64,000 nucleotides of DNA from Silurus meridionalis (Eukaryota > Chordata > Actinopteri > Siluriformes > Siluridae), in NCBI RefSeq assembly GCF_014805685.1, contig NC_060887.1, forward strand, positions 28,403,463-28,467,462, given 5' to 3'. The position numbers and the translations under genes were made by a program. The notes under the pieces were generated by a model. The model made no database searches and was not told the origin of the DNA. It worked only from the letters and a program-made list of their open reading frames with translations. This document shows, one piece after another, positions 34,823 through 55,400 of this stretch. The first letter of the stretch is position 1; each line of letters starts with the position of its first letter.

Positions 34823-35690
34823 TCCCTCTCCTGGGTTGTTTGTTTTTTCTTGGCACTGATTGACTTTATGCACATGTATTCTTAGCTGGGTCTTCCTCAC
34901 TAATTTGGTAACTTGTTTCCAGCCAGTACGAGTGTGCATCTGCCATGTTCACGTGCACTGAGTTTTTGTTTTTGGCCATTTTTATTCTGCCATTGTGGGT
35001 TTGGAGGATTGCTGACTAGATAAAAACCATGCGCCCCGACTGTGCCTATTTTTATTATTCTCCGTTGTCTTTTCACTTCTCAGAATGTCTCCTGATTTTC
35101 AAGTGTGTTTTCAGGATATTAAATATCATATGATTTCCAGGAACACTGATGATGATATAAACTGGGAATAGGGAGTCTGTGGATAAATTTTTTTTTTTTT
35201 TTTTTTTTTTTTTTGTCTTGTGGCATGAATTTTGATGCCTGTAATAAATACTGTGTAGTACACTACTGTACACAAATGGCCCCTATAGTTCAGGTGGGCT
35301 TTGACAACCCATGGTATATAAACAATTAGTGCTATAGACATGTACTTGCTTTTCAGTAGGTGTGTGATTTACTGACCGATTGCTTCCTTATTGATGTTTT
35401 TAAGGTTCAGTGGATACATTTTTGAGAATAATTTACAAGTAGAAATGGCAAAGTGAACCAATTGATGCATAAGCTGAAAACAGGCAGTTAGCAAGGCTTT
35501 TCTCTTAGTCATGGCTTTCTTTTATTGGGACTTTCAGCTCTGCTCTACTTTCCAAAGAAAAACTAAAACGTTTTTGTTTCCCATTTATTGTTGAACAAAT
35601 GTTGCCATTAAGACTGCCCACACAAGTATTAATGACTAGAAGGAGGGAGTTCTGAAGAGATTATGGAAAGTACAAAATAAAGATGGACAT
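34487..35690 (+). other. Probable ssr1 3' UTR and downstream region
   Basis: No further coding sequence follows the ssr1 stop. Possible poly(A) signals on the plus strand are at about 35241 (gtaataaatac) and 35676 (aaaataaag). Two poly(T) tracts occur at 34792-34815 and 35189-35213. The exact 3' end cannot be fixed without transcripts. Confidence 0.4.
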
Positions 35691-36977
35691 CAATGTTTTT
35701 GATTTTGTTTGTTTGTTTTCCTCACACACACACAAAAAGTAACTTTAAATAATCTAAGTTTATAACTTCCCACCTGCTAGAAAATGGAAAAAAAAGGGTC
35801 AGTAAAGCATCTAAACCTTTAGCAATAATAGCCACGGTTTTTGTAATAAATTGATTAGAAAATATGTATGCAAAACGTTTCTCCTTGAAAACTAAGCTGA
35901 TTTGAAAGTTCAGAAACCGTTCTAACAGATTCAGTCTGTCAAAATAAGTAATTTCTTGCAGTTGTCCTGTGGCTGAAGTCTTTCTAAGCCATGTCAGTAG
36001 GCCACATCACAAGCACAAAGTTCCCCTTTCTACTGTTTCAAATAACCTGAAAGCCAAAAAAAATCTAAATATTTACTTACACTAGCTATGTGCTTTATTA
36101 GCAACATTTGCACATATGTGCAGTTATCCAACAGGACAATCATGCAGCTACGGCAGTCCTTCACAGGACAATATGCATTCACACCACATTAGCTTTCCAC
36201 ATTTCAGCTTGTTTTCAGATGCAGCAGGAAACAAAAGAACCTATGGTAAACCCACATCAACATTAGGAAAAACAGGAAAACAAAACCTTGGGTATAGGAT
36301 TGAATCTGCAAATTCTGGAGCTATTAAACAGGGATTAAAACCACTCTGTTTTGTATAATCTCAATGTAAAATATAAAAAAAAAAGTCTATTAATAATAAA
36401 ATCTGGGGTGGCATTTCCACCTCACAGCTTTAGGACCATTGGTGTGTGTAGATTTCTACCTGTTCTCCACACACTTCTAGGGTCTGAAGTTTCATCCTAT
36501 GTCCTATAAACATTTTTTTATTTGGGCTAGATATTGTATAATGCCTGTTTATGCAAATGTGTGTGGGAATGGGTGCACAGTGCCAGCATTTTTAATGGCG
36601 TTCACAATCCTGAAGAAAATAAAGGAACTGAAATCAAATAAGTTGGAATGTATTATTCGCTTAACACAGCAGTACAGTGTAGACCAAACATGTCATACTC
36701 AAGGCCCCTGTGCCACGTTTGACCCACGGATCCATTATATCTGGCCTGCGAGGTATTTATCACATTTCTATTGTAATTGGCTTTGTAAAAGTTTGACATG
36801 GTGGGTACTTTGCCTACAAGCTGCTTACACTTTCTGCATGTTTGGAAAAGCATAATTGTGTGAACAATTTTTCTCTGTTATGAAGATGAACAAAAGCGAA
36901 CACAGGAGTCGTTTTACTGATGCACACCTTCACTCTGTCCTGAGAGTTGCCTTGTCGCAGAACCTAAACCTAAACAT
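35690..36977. other. Intergenic stretch, nothing recognised
   Basis: AT-rich, with no exon or repeat signature that could be named. The open frames (for example 36499-36855) lack family features. Confidence 0.5.
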
Positions 36978-38252
36978 TACAGTTTTTCTCAGTCGCTTTG
37001 GAGCGTTTCTCAGATTAGAAATGAAATTCTCAAAACTACTTGTTCAAACTCCACATCATTTAGTCATTTGTGCTCAACATAAGAACATTTCTCGTTGCTT
37101 TGATCAAATTGCGAATGCTTTGGTACATCATTTAATCGATTGTGTACAAGTGTCTGCTTTTTCCCACATTATCAGTTGTTTGTCATGTTGATCAAAATGT
37201 ATTATACTAGTTTAGAAATTTGTCAAGCTCTTCTTCTTCACAGTTCTATTAAACATTTTTGGTAAATGTGTCTTGAATTGATGAATTGTGCAGATGAACC
37301 TTGAATGTCAATAATGAAGAGGCGTGTTCACTTTCAGATCAACCAATAATCAACTAGTTCTCTAAAATAGGTCAAGGCTGAATCTCGTGAACCTTTACTG
37401 TAATTGGCGAGTGTATATAAAAAGAGCAAAACACAGATTTACAATTGTTGAAAATGGATGAACAACTAGGAAATGAACATGGTTAAGAGCCAAGAATAAG
37501 GATGCATGCTGGAAGGGTAAGGAGGCAAAATAGAGGAAGAGGAAGAAGAGGCCAGAGACACATTTCAGATGAAATTAGAGCCACTATTGTGGACCATGTT
37601 GTCAATCATGGCCTCACAATGGTATTGCAAGGGATGCAATTTGTGGCCCGACAGAATGGGACGTCAGGGGGTAAAGACAGATTGCACTGTATAGTGCAGC
37701 ATGTGCAGTCCTGCCTAAGAAGTGTTTCCTATGTGTACTTTTTGGAATCTTAATTTGTGTCTTTTTATTTTCTCTCACAATCACATTATATTCAGTCCAC
37801 TAGTAAAATAAATACAGTAAAAAAGTGTGAATCCTGTCCAGTCTCTTACAATCAATATCCCACATACAGTAATGTGTAAATTTGTGCTGTCCAAATTCAT
37901 AGTTGACAATTCAGCCTCATGCATTTTTAATACTTTTAATCCAAAACATAGTTTACATCAAGAAATACTAAAATAAAGCATTGTCATAATGAAAAAATGA
38001 CTGAACATTTTGACTATCTTGTTCGTAAACAATGATAAAAGGACTTGTTATTTTGATGGCAATGATATGTTCATTGACACAAATACTTAATTTTGAGAGA
38101 AGAACTAAGGATTTTTTTTAGCAAAAAACAGGCTTTTGCAAGAAATCCAATGTATTGTGCTATTTTGTACACACTGTTTTGAGAATGCACTTACTGATTT
38201 GCAAATCTTAAGGATGATTCGAGAAATGCTCCAAAGCAACTGGGAAAAACTA
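36978..38252 (+). mobile_element. Internally deleted DNA transposon (Tc1/mariner-like)
   Basis: The left end 'cagtttttctcagtcgcttt' plus ggagc..ttctcagatt is matched in reverse at 38215-38252 (gctccaaagcaactgggaaa). A plus-strand frame from 37502 gives GRGRRGQRHISDEIRATIVD and HVVNHGLTM, the N-terminal helix-turn-helix part of a transposase. It then derails after about 45 codons, and the DDE core is missing. A non-autonomous derivative of about 1.27 kb. The last bases of the right terminus are damaged. Confidence 0.7.
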
Positions 38253-38459
38253 ATGAACTGACAGTCAAGAAATGATGCCAAGCATCTCGCTCAGGCAAAT
38301 GTGCATACGAGCAGAATGTACTTACTGTACCTTACTGTTTTATTTGTGCACTTTATTCTGCATCCTGTTTGTTTAGTTGTTTATTAAATACTGACAGTAT
38401 TGCTGAGTTTGATACCACTGGTGCTCGACTTTATTGCATGGTGGTGGTATGAGTAGGAG

Positions 38460-38696
38460 GGCTGGGCCTCTGAGCTCACCTGTGTTTGAGATGTTAAGAG
38501 GTGTCTGTCTCTTTAAGGCGCCTGTCGGCTGCTGCTGCTGCATCTGGCTTTGTGTGAGAGGAAAAAGCACGCCATCGCAAGACACGAAACATGCCTTAAT
38601 TATACAGGGGGGAAAAGCAAACGAGAGGATACCCAACATACACGGTTTGCAACTGAACGACGCAAATAATATATAAAAAAGTCTTAAAGTGACACG
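38460..38696 (+). other. twsg1: Probable noncoding first exon of twsg1
   Basis: A CpG/GC-enriched block (gcgcctgtcggctgctgctg) ends in the donor acacg|gtaaga at 38697. A noncoding first exon is usual for vertebrate TWSG1. The acceptor for the next exon is unclear: either 'ccatttttgtag' at about 39363 or gaggctgcag at about 39413. Inference only. Confidence 0.4.
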
Positions 38697-39309
38697 GTAA
38701 GATTGAGACATGCATGCATACATGTTTATGGCGTATTGTTTGAACTGTAGCAACAAACTTTCTCTTTTTGCTTCTTTTATGGGTTACAAATGATGGCATG
38801 CTGTTCGTGTTTACTGTCGGCGTTGCATGAAGTTATACCAGGGAGCAAAATATTTTTTATTTTTTATAAATAAGCGTCAGGAAACACTTGTGATGGACAA
38901 ACAGAATAACTTGGAAGAGTAATGAGAGTTTATAGTGTTTGGTAGTCGGAGTGCTTTTTGTGCACGAGTAATGAATTGGGGCTTTAAGGTTACATTAGAT
39001 TGATCTATATGTTTGGAATCACATGCGATCAAATACATGGCTTATTCGACTATGAATATTATGCATGTATTGCCTTTTTTTTTCCAAGTGAAAACTTTCT
39101 CGAGCAAACAAAACTCGGGCTGAATCCCAAATGGCTGCTCATTCCCTTTTGTAAGTGTCCTGTGTAATAATGGCTCCCACACCCACTGTAGTGTACTTGA
39201 TGTCCGAAAGGAAGCCGTTTAGGTTTTGTCCTTTTTAGTTCTTTGATACCTGGCGTCAACGCTTTGATGTTACCGCCCATTTTAACACAACAATGGCGCG
39301 AGGAAAGTG

Positions 39310-39352
39310 TGGAAAGTGTGTGTGTGCGCGCGTGTGTGCATGCGCGCGCCTC
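39310..39352. repeat. Alternating purine-pyrimidine (GT/GC)n tract
   Basis: Runs of tgtgtgtgcgcgcgtgtgtg and 'catgcgcgcgc' just upstream of the twsg1 start: Z-DNA-prone sequence. Confidence 0.85.
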
Positions 39353-39419
39353 CATTTTTGTAGACTGCTCCTTGTTGGAGAAGTGACTTCTTGTGGTTCC
39401 TGTGAGGCTGCAGGTGGGG

Positions 39420-46449
<7,030 letters not shown>

Positions 46450-48264
46450 ACCACCAGCCTCTGAGTGTTGTGGATGCTCATACTCCTGCCACTAGAGGGC
46501 ACAATAATGGGACTGTAGGTTCAGTAGACACTGACCTAGGATTGGGTTGGGGGGTACGGCATGTGACAATCATGTAAATTACAAGCCCTTGTGATTTTGC
46601 TCTTTTGTATTAACCTTTTACACTTTTTTATAGGTTTCTAGAAAAAAAAAAGTATATATGGATTTTGTATTTTTCTTGAATGTAAACCATTGAGTAGGCA
46701 GTCGCTATTCACATGCTATTCAAAGGGCGTTCTGCCAAATTAATGCTTTTTATAGATTGTTAACTGTTACCAATTTTCATTAATGTTTATCCATCAAACC
46801 TAGTTTTAAAATTTTTTGTTGACTGATATCAAGCTTCTATGTGTGAGGAAAAAATCAATCCAATAGCACACTGTGTTGAAACAATTGCAGATGCATTGAA
46901 GATTCTAGTGACATTTTGTTAGTCATAATTCTTCTACACTTCAGATGAAGGGACTGGTGCCATATACCGAAAGTGCCTGTGTCAAAGTGTCATTTCTTAG
47001 ATGTTTCTGCTTTAACCACACATACAATGATGAGGAGGCAAACAGAACACCTATACTTTAATCTGGACTTTAATTCTGGTTAAGCTGTTTGAATACTGTC
47101 CCAAGATTTTTAAGAGATGGGGAAAGACTACAGCTTTAGGATTCATTTTAGTCGTTCTGTCAGAGCAGTGCTGTGTGTCAGTGCTGTTACTTCAAGGTAC
47201 TTAATGCATATTGATCAAGGTTGCAATTCCATAAAAAAAAGTTTTTGTTTTGCAATAATCCTCATTAAACGACAAGTATTTAGTTCTCCTTGTACTTCTG
47301 CAGTAATGTAATGTGCTTACGAGAAATTGGTCCAAAACAAGCATTTTAAAACCTAATCAAAAAGGGTGGGAATAAAAATAAACCATTGTATTATTTTTTT
47401 TAATCGTAGAAATATTGTAGAATCACAATTTCAATTGTAAACCTTAAAGAGCAAACTGGCATTCGTGTATTTGTAATTTCAATGAAAAGTCAAACACCTA
47501 CACAATATTAAAGTTAGTGTTTTAATCAGTTGCATCCATGCCAGTGTTTGATCTTTTTATGGATGCATTCTTTAAGCAGGTGCACTAATCCGTCTTCCAA
47601 AATTCATCTAAATGAAGGAGAGCATGTTCACATCAACTTGTGTATGACTGTTGATGGATTCTGGGTCAGATAGCAGATGGTTGGGGCTGGGTGGATAAGG
47701 ATGGGCTTGCTGCAGGCTCCTCCCTCTGCAACACATTTAAATCAGTACAAAGGAGTCTTTCTCTCCTGAGATGAGATTGAGACACAACTAGTGCAATCAC
47801 ATGACCACTCAGTCTTGGCACTGAAACCAGGTACAAGATTCACATGGACTCATCCTGAAGCCCTGTTTGCCATCCAGCTTAGGTGGGTTTATAAGTCAGA
47901 ATGATTACATTACATGCAAATTCATCATTAGGTCAGCAAAATTTAAGGTTATTTTACACCATTACTTAAAGATTACTATTTTGTGTTGTAACAAGTACAA
48001 AGATGTTGACTGTAGGGGTTTAGTAACTCAATCTTTATTTATTTTTGTATTATTTGATGTTTTAGTGCACAAATTATGGATAACAGTTGGGACTCGGTTC
48101 CAAAGAATATATTTGTAGAAGGAACAATATTAAAGGAGTTTTAAATTTCTTCTAGTTTAAAAACTGTCACAACACACAAATGAAATATAAGATTTACTTG
48201 GTATGATAATCTAGATTCGTCTTATTTACAATAATAGAAATAGCAGTGAATTGTCTGATTGGAG
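46450..48264 (+). other. twsg1 3' UTR and twsg1-ppp4r1 intergenic region
   Basis: No coding sequence seen. A possible twsg1 poly(A) signal is at about 47370 (aataaaaataaacc). The genes converge here. Confidence 0.4.
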
Positions 48265-48466
48265 TACAGTAATCCCCTGGTTTATCGCAGAAATGCATTT
48301 GCCACATAATTTGTTTGGCTGATTTTCCCCGGATAGCACGATAGACCAAAAAACTTAGGGAATTGTTTTTATATAGTTTTATGTTGAAATAAAGAAATTA
48401 ATTTATAAAATGTTATCAGTACTGTATACATGAAATAGCATTTTTGATAAACTGGGGATTACTGTA
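48265..48466. mobile_element. Short MITE with pogo-like ends
   Basis: About 200 bp bounded by TA|cagtaatcccctggtttatc and its near reverse complement gataaactggggattactg|TA. There is no coding capacity. The cagtaatcccc start resembles pogo/Tigger-group termini. Confidence 0.8.
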
Positions 48467-48528
48467 TTCTGATTGTTTTACGTTAGTATGCAGCAAAAAA
48501 GAAGACAAGGTGCAACTGCATCTGAACC

Positions 48529-49419
48529 TTTATTTTGGACAGGTTAGGAGAACATATAATTCTATTTATGATCACTGATCAAAATTAAAAACAAAAAAAA
48601 AATGATAGATATGTACAGTACATGTGATGCATGGATCATAGTGAAGCACTTTTAAAATACCCCAGAGTTATGTGCAACAACCACACTGATTCAATAATGA
48701 ATTTCTACATACTCGGCAAAATGGACCGCTTGTGATTTTGGTTTAAAAATACAATAGTTCCTTTTCCAATAGGACCTGGATCCCTGCGTCCCAGGGGAAG
48801 CCTGTGTCCTCAGGCACAACAATGTGCTGCACTAGACTTTAAAACAATATTGGCTCAAGCCCTTGAGAAGAAAAAAAAAACATGTCCGGTTTCAAACAAC
48901 GGCTCCCAGACTATGGTGTGTTATAACTGTCTCCTTGCTGAATTGATCCGCAGCATATGAGTCACTTGCACAGTACAGTATCAAAATGGAAAATGAGCTA
49001 AAATATGGGAAACACTTGGCATTACAGTCTTTCCTGCTAACATGGATGTGTGAAGCTGAGAGTTCCTTCTATCTTGTAGGGGGGAAAAAAAAGAAGGTCC
49101 ATCAAGAGAGAAGAGGCAGAGTGAAGGTCACCCACTCCCTGGATCTGAGATATGCTGACATTTCTTACTGTAGTTTTTTGATGTTCTGACTCCAGATATT
49201 CAAGTATTCTCTGGTTTCAAGGAAGACACTTGTAAGGCTTCTGTGGCAAAAGAAAAAAAAAAATTTACACAAAAACTCTGTTGTAGTGAGTTGCTCTAAG
49301 GGAAAGAGAGTTGGTTGAAGCGAATCCCCAAGCAAATATTTCAGTTTTTGTGCCCATATTCAGAGGCCAGTCCAAGCCCCTCTACCATTATCCAAGCTTG
49401 GGGTGTTGTATGTGCGTGC
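48529..49419 (-). other. ppp4r1: Probable ppp4r1 3' UTR
   Basis: Follows the ppp4r1 stop on the minus strand with no other gene. A minus-strand AATAAA (plus tttatt at about 48530) is a candidate poly(A) signal, implying a 3' UTR of roughly 0.9 kb. Confidence 0.45.
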
Positions 49420-52400
49420 TCAGTAGGTGGAGGAAGTGGTGCTCATGGCATCCTCGTTAATGCGTGTGCTTCCTGGGTGTATGCTGGCAAAGTATTTGAC
49501 ATCCTTGTCCATGTCCATCTGCAGAGCTACCAGTGTTTGCTCCAGGGCTTCCTGGTGAGAGTTGGCTGAGTGTAGGAAATATTCTAGAAGAAGAAACATA
49601 AAAATTATAGCAGGGCTGAACCGATTCCTAAAGTAACTCGACTAATTAGATTACAAACATTTTGTTAAATCTATTTAACTAAACTCTGAGTACTGTGTTT
49701 TCCACGGATCATTATTACTGGCACACCACCTGCTAAACTCTGGAGCGCTCTGGACAGGTAACACAGAAGATGCTGCAGAATGTAAAAATGGAGGAACGGG
49801 AAGAAAACAGCGAGAGGCGAGAACATTTAGGCCAATGTAAAGTCTAAAAAGTCCCCAAAGTTTGGGAGCATTTAAAACTAAAACAAAGAAAACACTGTAC
49901 AGTGCGGTTTCTTTTTTATTTTTTTAAGTATATAGGACTGTGGTGAGACCTGCGATGTTGTATGGATTTGAGACAGTGACACTGAGTAAAAGACAGGAGG
50001 TGGAGCTGGAGGTAGCAGAGCTGAAGATGTTGAGGTTTTTGTTGGGAGTGACGAGGATCGACAGGATTAGAAATTAGTTTATTAGAGGGACAGCGCATGT
50101 AGGACGTTTTGGAGACAAGGTGAGAGAGGCGAGATTGAGATGGTTTGGACATGTGCAGAGGAGGGACATGGGGTATATTGGTAGGAGAATGCTGGATGGA
50201 GCCACCAGGAAGAAGGAAAAGAGGAGGAGGTTTATGGATGTGGTGAGGGAAGACATGCAGGTAGTTGGTGTGAAAAAGGCAGATGTAGAGGACAGGGGGG
50301 TATGGAGACGGATGAGCCACTGTGGCGACCCCTAATGGGAGAAGCCGAAAGAAAAAGAAATAGATTTTTTATATTTTAATGTATATAATGTATGGCGGCG
50401 TAGAGTGGAGTAGTGGAGCATTTTGTTAAAGCTAGCGATAAACACACGGATTTAGTACGTTCATTAAATGAATATTTTTCCATTACCTACTCTAAGCGGC
50501 CACTTTAAAGGGACTTTCTGAACGCACTGTATTTGCATTTTGATGTAATATGCCAATTAAGTGCAATAAATAGCTATACAGATATTCTTGTATGCAATTT
50601 CAGCAAAAAAATAAACAATATTTAGTATTGCTCTTTAATAAAGAAAAAGTACTTCTAATCCAATTACTTGATCAAAAACAACAGTGTGACATTTCAGGAA
50701 CTGAATGGGCTTTGTCGGATTACATCTACTGGACATCCATTTTAATTTGGACCAACAGAAACCTTTATTTGTGCCCAGTATACCAACCATTAGTATTACG
50801 TCAGACATTATACATTACGGGACATTATATGTCTGAATATAGTATGATTTCAGCAGTCAGTTTTACTTTACAAGCTTGTGCTCAACATACAGACACTACC
50901 CAAAGAAACAAGTCAATAGGCTGGCACTGACCTCGCTCCATCAGGCTCTGGCGCAGGGTTTTGGCCAGCAGCACACGAACATTGGGCACAGGGTCAGATG
51001 CCAGCTGCAGCAGCGGAGCCAGCAGGTGCTCAGAGAACTGATCCAACGACACACAGTCCTCCTCTATAGCCAGCTAGAGACAATAAGTGCATTAAAGAAA
51101 AAGGGATAAAAATACATTAAAAGTAATGGGACAAAGCAAATACAGAAAGAGAGAGAAATCATGAATGAATGTACGCATGTAAGTGGATGCAATATTTGCA
51201 TAAATATCTAATGTTTTGAACAGCAGCACCAGTATGATAAGCAGGTGGCAGCCAGAAAATGCAACACTCCCTTTACCACACTCTGGCCATGGTGGAGGAG
51301 AGTACTGACCAGTGCTCATGTTAACAACTTTGAACAGTTCATTACACATTCCTCAAATTGTAGTCTTTATTAAGTAAACAATAATTAAGTAAACTTTATT
51401 AAGTAAACAATAAAAGTAAAAAAAAAAAAACAACAGAGTTTAACTTGTCTTTTTAGCAGCTCTGCACTGCTTTACTGCTGCATCTGTTTCACTGCCAATG
51501 CAACATTAGTGAAATGAAAGGCTTTAATGCATTGAGGTAGAAAGCACTTAACTGGCTGAATGAACTATTTAGGGGCTTCAGTATAAAGGCTGTTTAAGAG
51601 TGGTGTGGGGCAATGGGAATGTTTGTCCTCACCTGACAAACAAAAGCAAATGCTTGGCGTCCAGACCATTTCGGAGAGTGGCAGAATTTATCCACCAACT
51701 CGCCAAGGAAATCCACTAATAGCGCTGGACATGTAGAAAGTTTCCTGATAATCTCACTGACCTGACAGAGGAATACATAGAAATACTTAAAACATTTTTT
51801 TTTTAAAGCTCTTAATAAACAAGTAATCATCACACCATTTATAAAGAAAAGACAAACAGGGAAGCAATCAACATAGAAAGCAACATCTACACAAAATAGG
51901 GGCTAAGAAAGCTTGTGACCTTTCACAAAGAGAGCATCTTATGTCTATATGCATACCAGTCTGTAGGAAGTCCACCGCACAGAGGAGACTCTGTCTATGC
52001 AGAGGCAGAAAGCAAGCGGTCTCAGATAGTCATATACGTCCTGCCCACTATACAGCTCCAACAGCAGAACCAACTGCCTTTTAGACAAAATGACAAACAC
52101 AACATTTATAACTAAATACCATGACAGTTGCTAATAAATGCTAATAAACATGACATTAGCTGGTCATACTCTGCAAGTTCTGATCGGAATCTCCAGTTGC
52201 GACTATTGTCTGTGACCAGGAACTCTTGCAACTGGTAGAGGTACTTCCTCCTTGTATCCTGATGCAGCAACTAAAAAAAGGAAAGAACAGAAGCATGTCA
52301 AGCAAAGTGAAATAAAGTGAAAAACAGAGATGGGTGAAGAGATTTGCTAAACGCTGAGAACGAGCACAGGACAAAAAAACATCCTTAATGTACACAGAAA

Positions 52401-55400
52401 CTACAGGGTATGACTTTTGCAGGAAAAATCATCAGAAAATGTGACTAACCTTGAGGAAGTCGTAGAGGTGTCGAAGGACCCCAATGCGCACTTCGTCCAG
52501 GTCTTTAAGAAAACCATTAAAGATGGGCACCAGGTCCTCAGCAGTCAGCTGATCGCCCAAAATCAGAGCTAATTCATGGATTGAGAAAGCCAGTGTTCTC
52601 CGTACCTTCCACTAAAATGAAGCAGGAGTAATTTTTAATTACAGAAGCACAGGCGTTCTACAGAAGTACTGAAAATGTATTGAAGTGCCACATTCTAAGG
52701 TGCAGTTTTACAACACCTGCATGTCAGAGGCTAGGGTCTCAAAGGTGTCTCTGAGGCAATGCCAGTTCTGGCGGCCCAGCGTGAGCGCCACACCAGGAAG
52801 GCTGTATGCACAATGCTTAGCAATCTCCATATCCACCGTCTGAGCCCGAGACGGGTCAGTCATAGATAGGTACTGGTCCAACAGCGCCTGAGGTACTACA
52901 TCCTACAGCATTCCACAAAGACAAAAAACATGTTTAAACAGGCTCCTCACAGTAACCAGCAGCCGGGCTTGAGAACATGCGCACACAAGAGCCCTCACAA
53001 GTTGGGACAACATCTTATATAATTAAGTAAAAATCACTCCATTTCAAACATACAAAGCATTCGGAATGCATACACTTGTCAGCATAGCAAGCCACAAAAA
53101 GGGGGCAAATGCATTTTACCTGTTGCTTCGATTTTTTCTCCTCTTCTGGACTGCTGCTATCGCTTAACTCCGAATCATCGCCATGACTCATTGGTAGGGT
53201 GGATTCTCGACTCTGAAACACAAACGCTTTATGTTTAAACATGCATGACTCATGCCATTCAACAGTGTCTAATGTAGGAGTGTACGCAAACATACTATGA
53301 GCAGTTGCAAAAGACCATTTAAAACATTTTGTTCAAGTCTAAAACTGATTTTTTATATACCTCTATATCAGAAGAGTCAATGAGAGGCACGTGGCAAGAG
53401 TTGAAAGGGTTTTCATGAGCCTGCCGAGGTTCCAGGAATGCCTCCTCAACGTGAGTATCCAACGATGTGGCTCTTAGAGCAGCAGTCAGCACATCCACTT
53501 GTGCTGTTACAGACAAATAAAATCATGCACAAAAGATTGAGTGCTAGTTTTGTTGCTTTATGAAATATATCATGCATATAAACATTTAAGCCTCAAACAT
53601 ATCCCCGTGTTTCCCTATACTTATGGAATGTTCATCGAATACCATTTAATGACTGCAGAGAATAAAGTATATTTACATGGTGCAATAAGTCTGAATAGCC
53701 TGATAACTAAAAACCAAGCAGATGAAAGTGCATGCTTGTTGGCTAGCAATGTAAACACAGGCCTAGACATGAGCTCGCTATGCGAGTGCACAGAAACCCA
53801 CGATTAACACACCTGCTTGTTATGTCACACACAGGTATGCATTGTACCTTGTACTGTTCAATACCACCTTTTCATCTTCTGACAGAAACATCTGCGGTGT
53901 GCAGACCAGCGCGACGCCATAATAAACTAATTTCTAATTTCACTGCTTTAGAACATTCTCTCAGAAAAAAGTAATAAAAAAAACAAACAAAAAAAACAAG
54001 AGTTAGCTGGAATGTAAGAAGCATTTATAACATACATTACACATATTACAGCCATAGTCATAACATATTTAAACAAGTCATAATAAATTACAAGAATAAA
54101 ACTTATTTTCCAATTAAAAAATAAAGAAATAAAGAAATAAAAAGCCTAAACATTTCAATGAACTACTGGCTACAGACTTCTTTCTGACCTTGAGTAGCTG
54201 ACTTGGCATCTAGACATTGTGGGGAACCTCATCAGGAATTTTTCCAAGTGGAAAAATAGCAACACTACCAACCCCTAGTTACCCAAGACCCCTGTTCAAA
54301 GGAGCAAGTCGTGTCTTTAAAATATGAGGCAATGTGAATTTAAAGGCAAAAACTTTGATTCTTAGATTTCTCTCAACTTTCTAACATAGAGAACCAAGCC
54401 AATCATACCCTGGTGAAAAGTACATGCTGCACAGGTAGTACTTAGTACAGTATGTAACACCAGAGTCCTCACAAATTTTAAACAGAGAGGACAAACTGTG
54501 TAATGATAAATTGATTACATAAATGACAAAGTAAACAGCAGCAAAATCTCTGACTCAAGCCATTTGCAGACACTGTGCGGCTGTTATATGGGACAGGAAC
54601 CAGAAGAGTAAGAACTGCTCTATTCTGGGACAGAGCCAAATCATATACCGCCCCATAAGGATCAACAGTAACATGTATACTCCTTACAACAAACATGACA
54701 CTGTTCAAGAGCAGCATTTACGCAGATAGTTATCTTCCATTAATAGTTTCAATTCTATGGTATGGCATTTACAGGGTAGTTTTGTATGCATCACAAACAA
54801 ACACGTTTAAAACACTGGAGTTTGATAACTGTGACTTTACTGACATTATGTAAGTCACAGTGTTAAGCACTGTGTCATTTGGTCATACTGCTGTTAACAT
54901 TAACACGCCCTTTTCTATTCAATGGTTGCTCAATTTCCCTGAGCTCCTTTCCTCTTAACAAAAGACACAGATTTAAGCCTGGCCTCCTTTGCTACTTTCT
55001 GTGATTGGGGAACCTTCTAAAACCTGCGGTAGAACTTTAGGACTAGAAAGTCTCTTATTAATAATGTACAAGTCACATAGCAACCATTTGAGCAACAAGT
55101 GTTTTAGCAACCCCGAATATTTTAAAACTTTACATTTATCGACACAAATAAAAAGCGTCAAAGTAAGCCAGAACTTTTTGCTGATTAAAAGCTGCATAGC
55201 AAAGCAGACATACATAGAACATATAATCTGATCTACTGAAGAAATCTGCAAGTTATTCTGGAATACCAGGGTATTTATCATGAAAGACACCAATTTCTTC
55301 GGTTTCAGTGTAATAAAAAAAACAGCCATATACTATTTAAAAATGTTTTTCAGACATATCTGTCTAAATCTAGAGTTAAATATACATGTTGAAAAATAAA

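Noticed and set aside
37502..37753. Arg/Gly-rich small protein gene
   Set aside because: It is the N-terminal part of a transposase inside an element with matched terminal repeats; the frame derails after about 45 codons.
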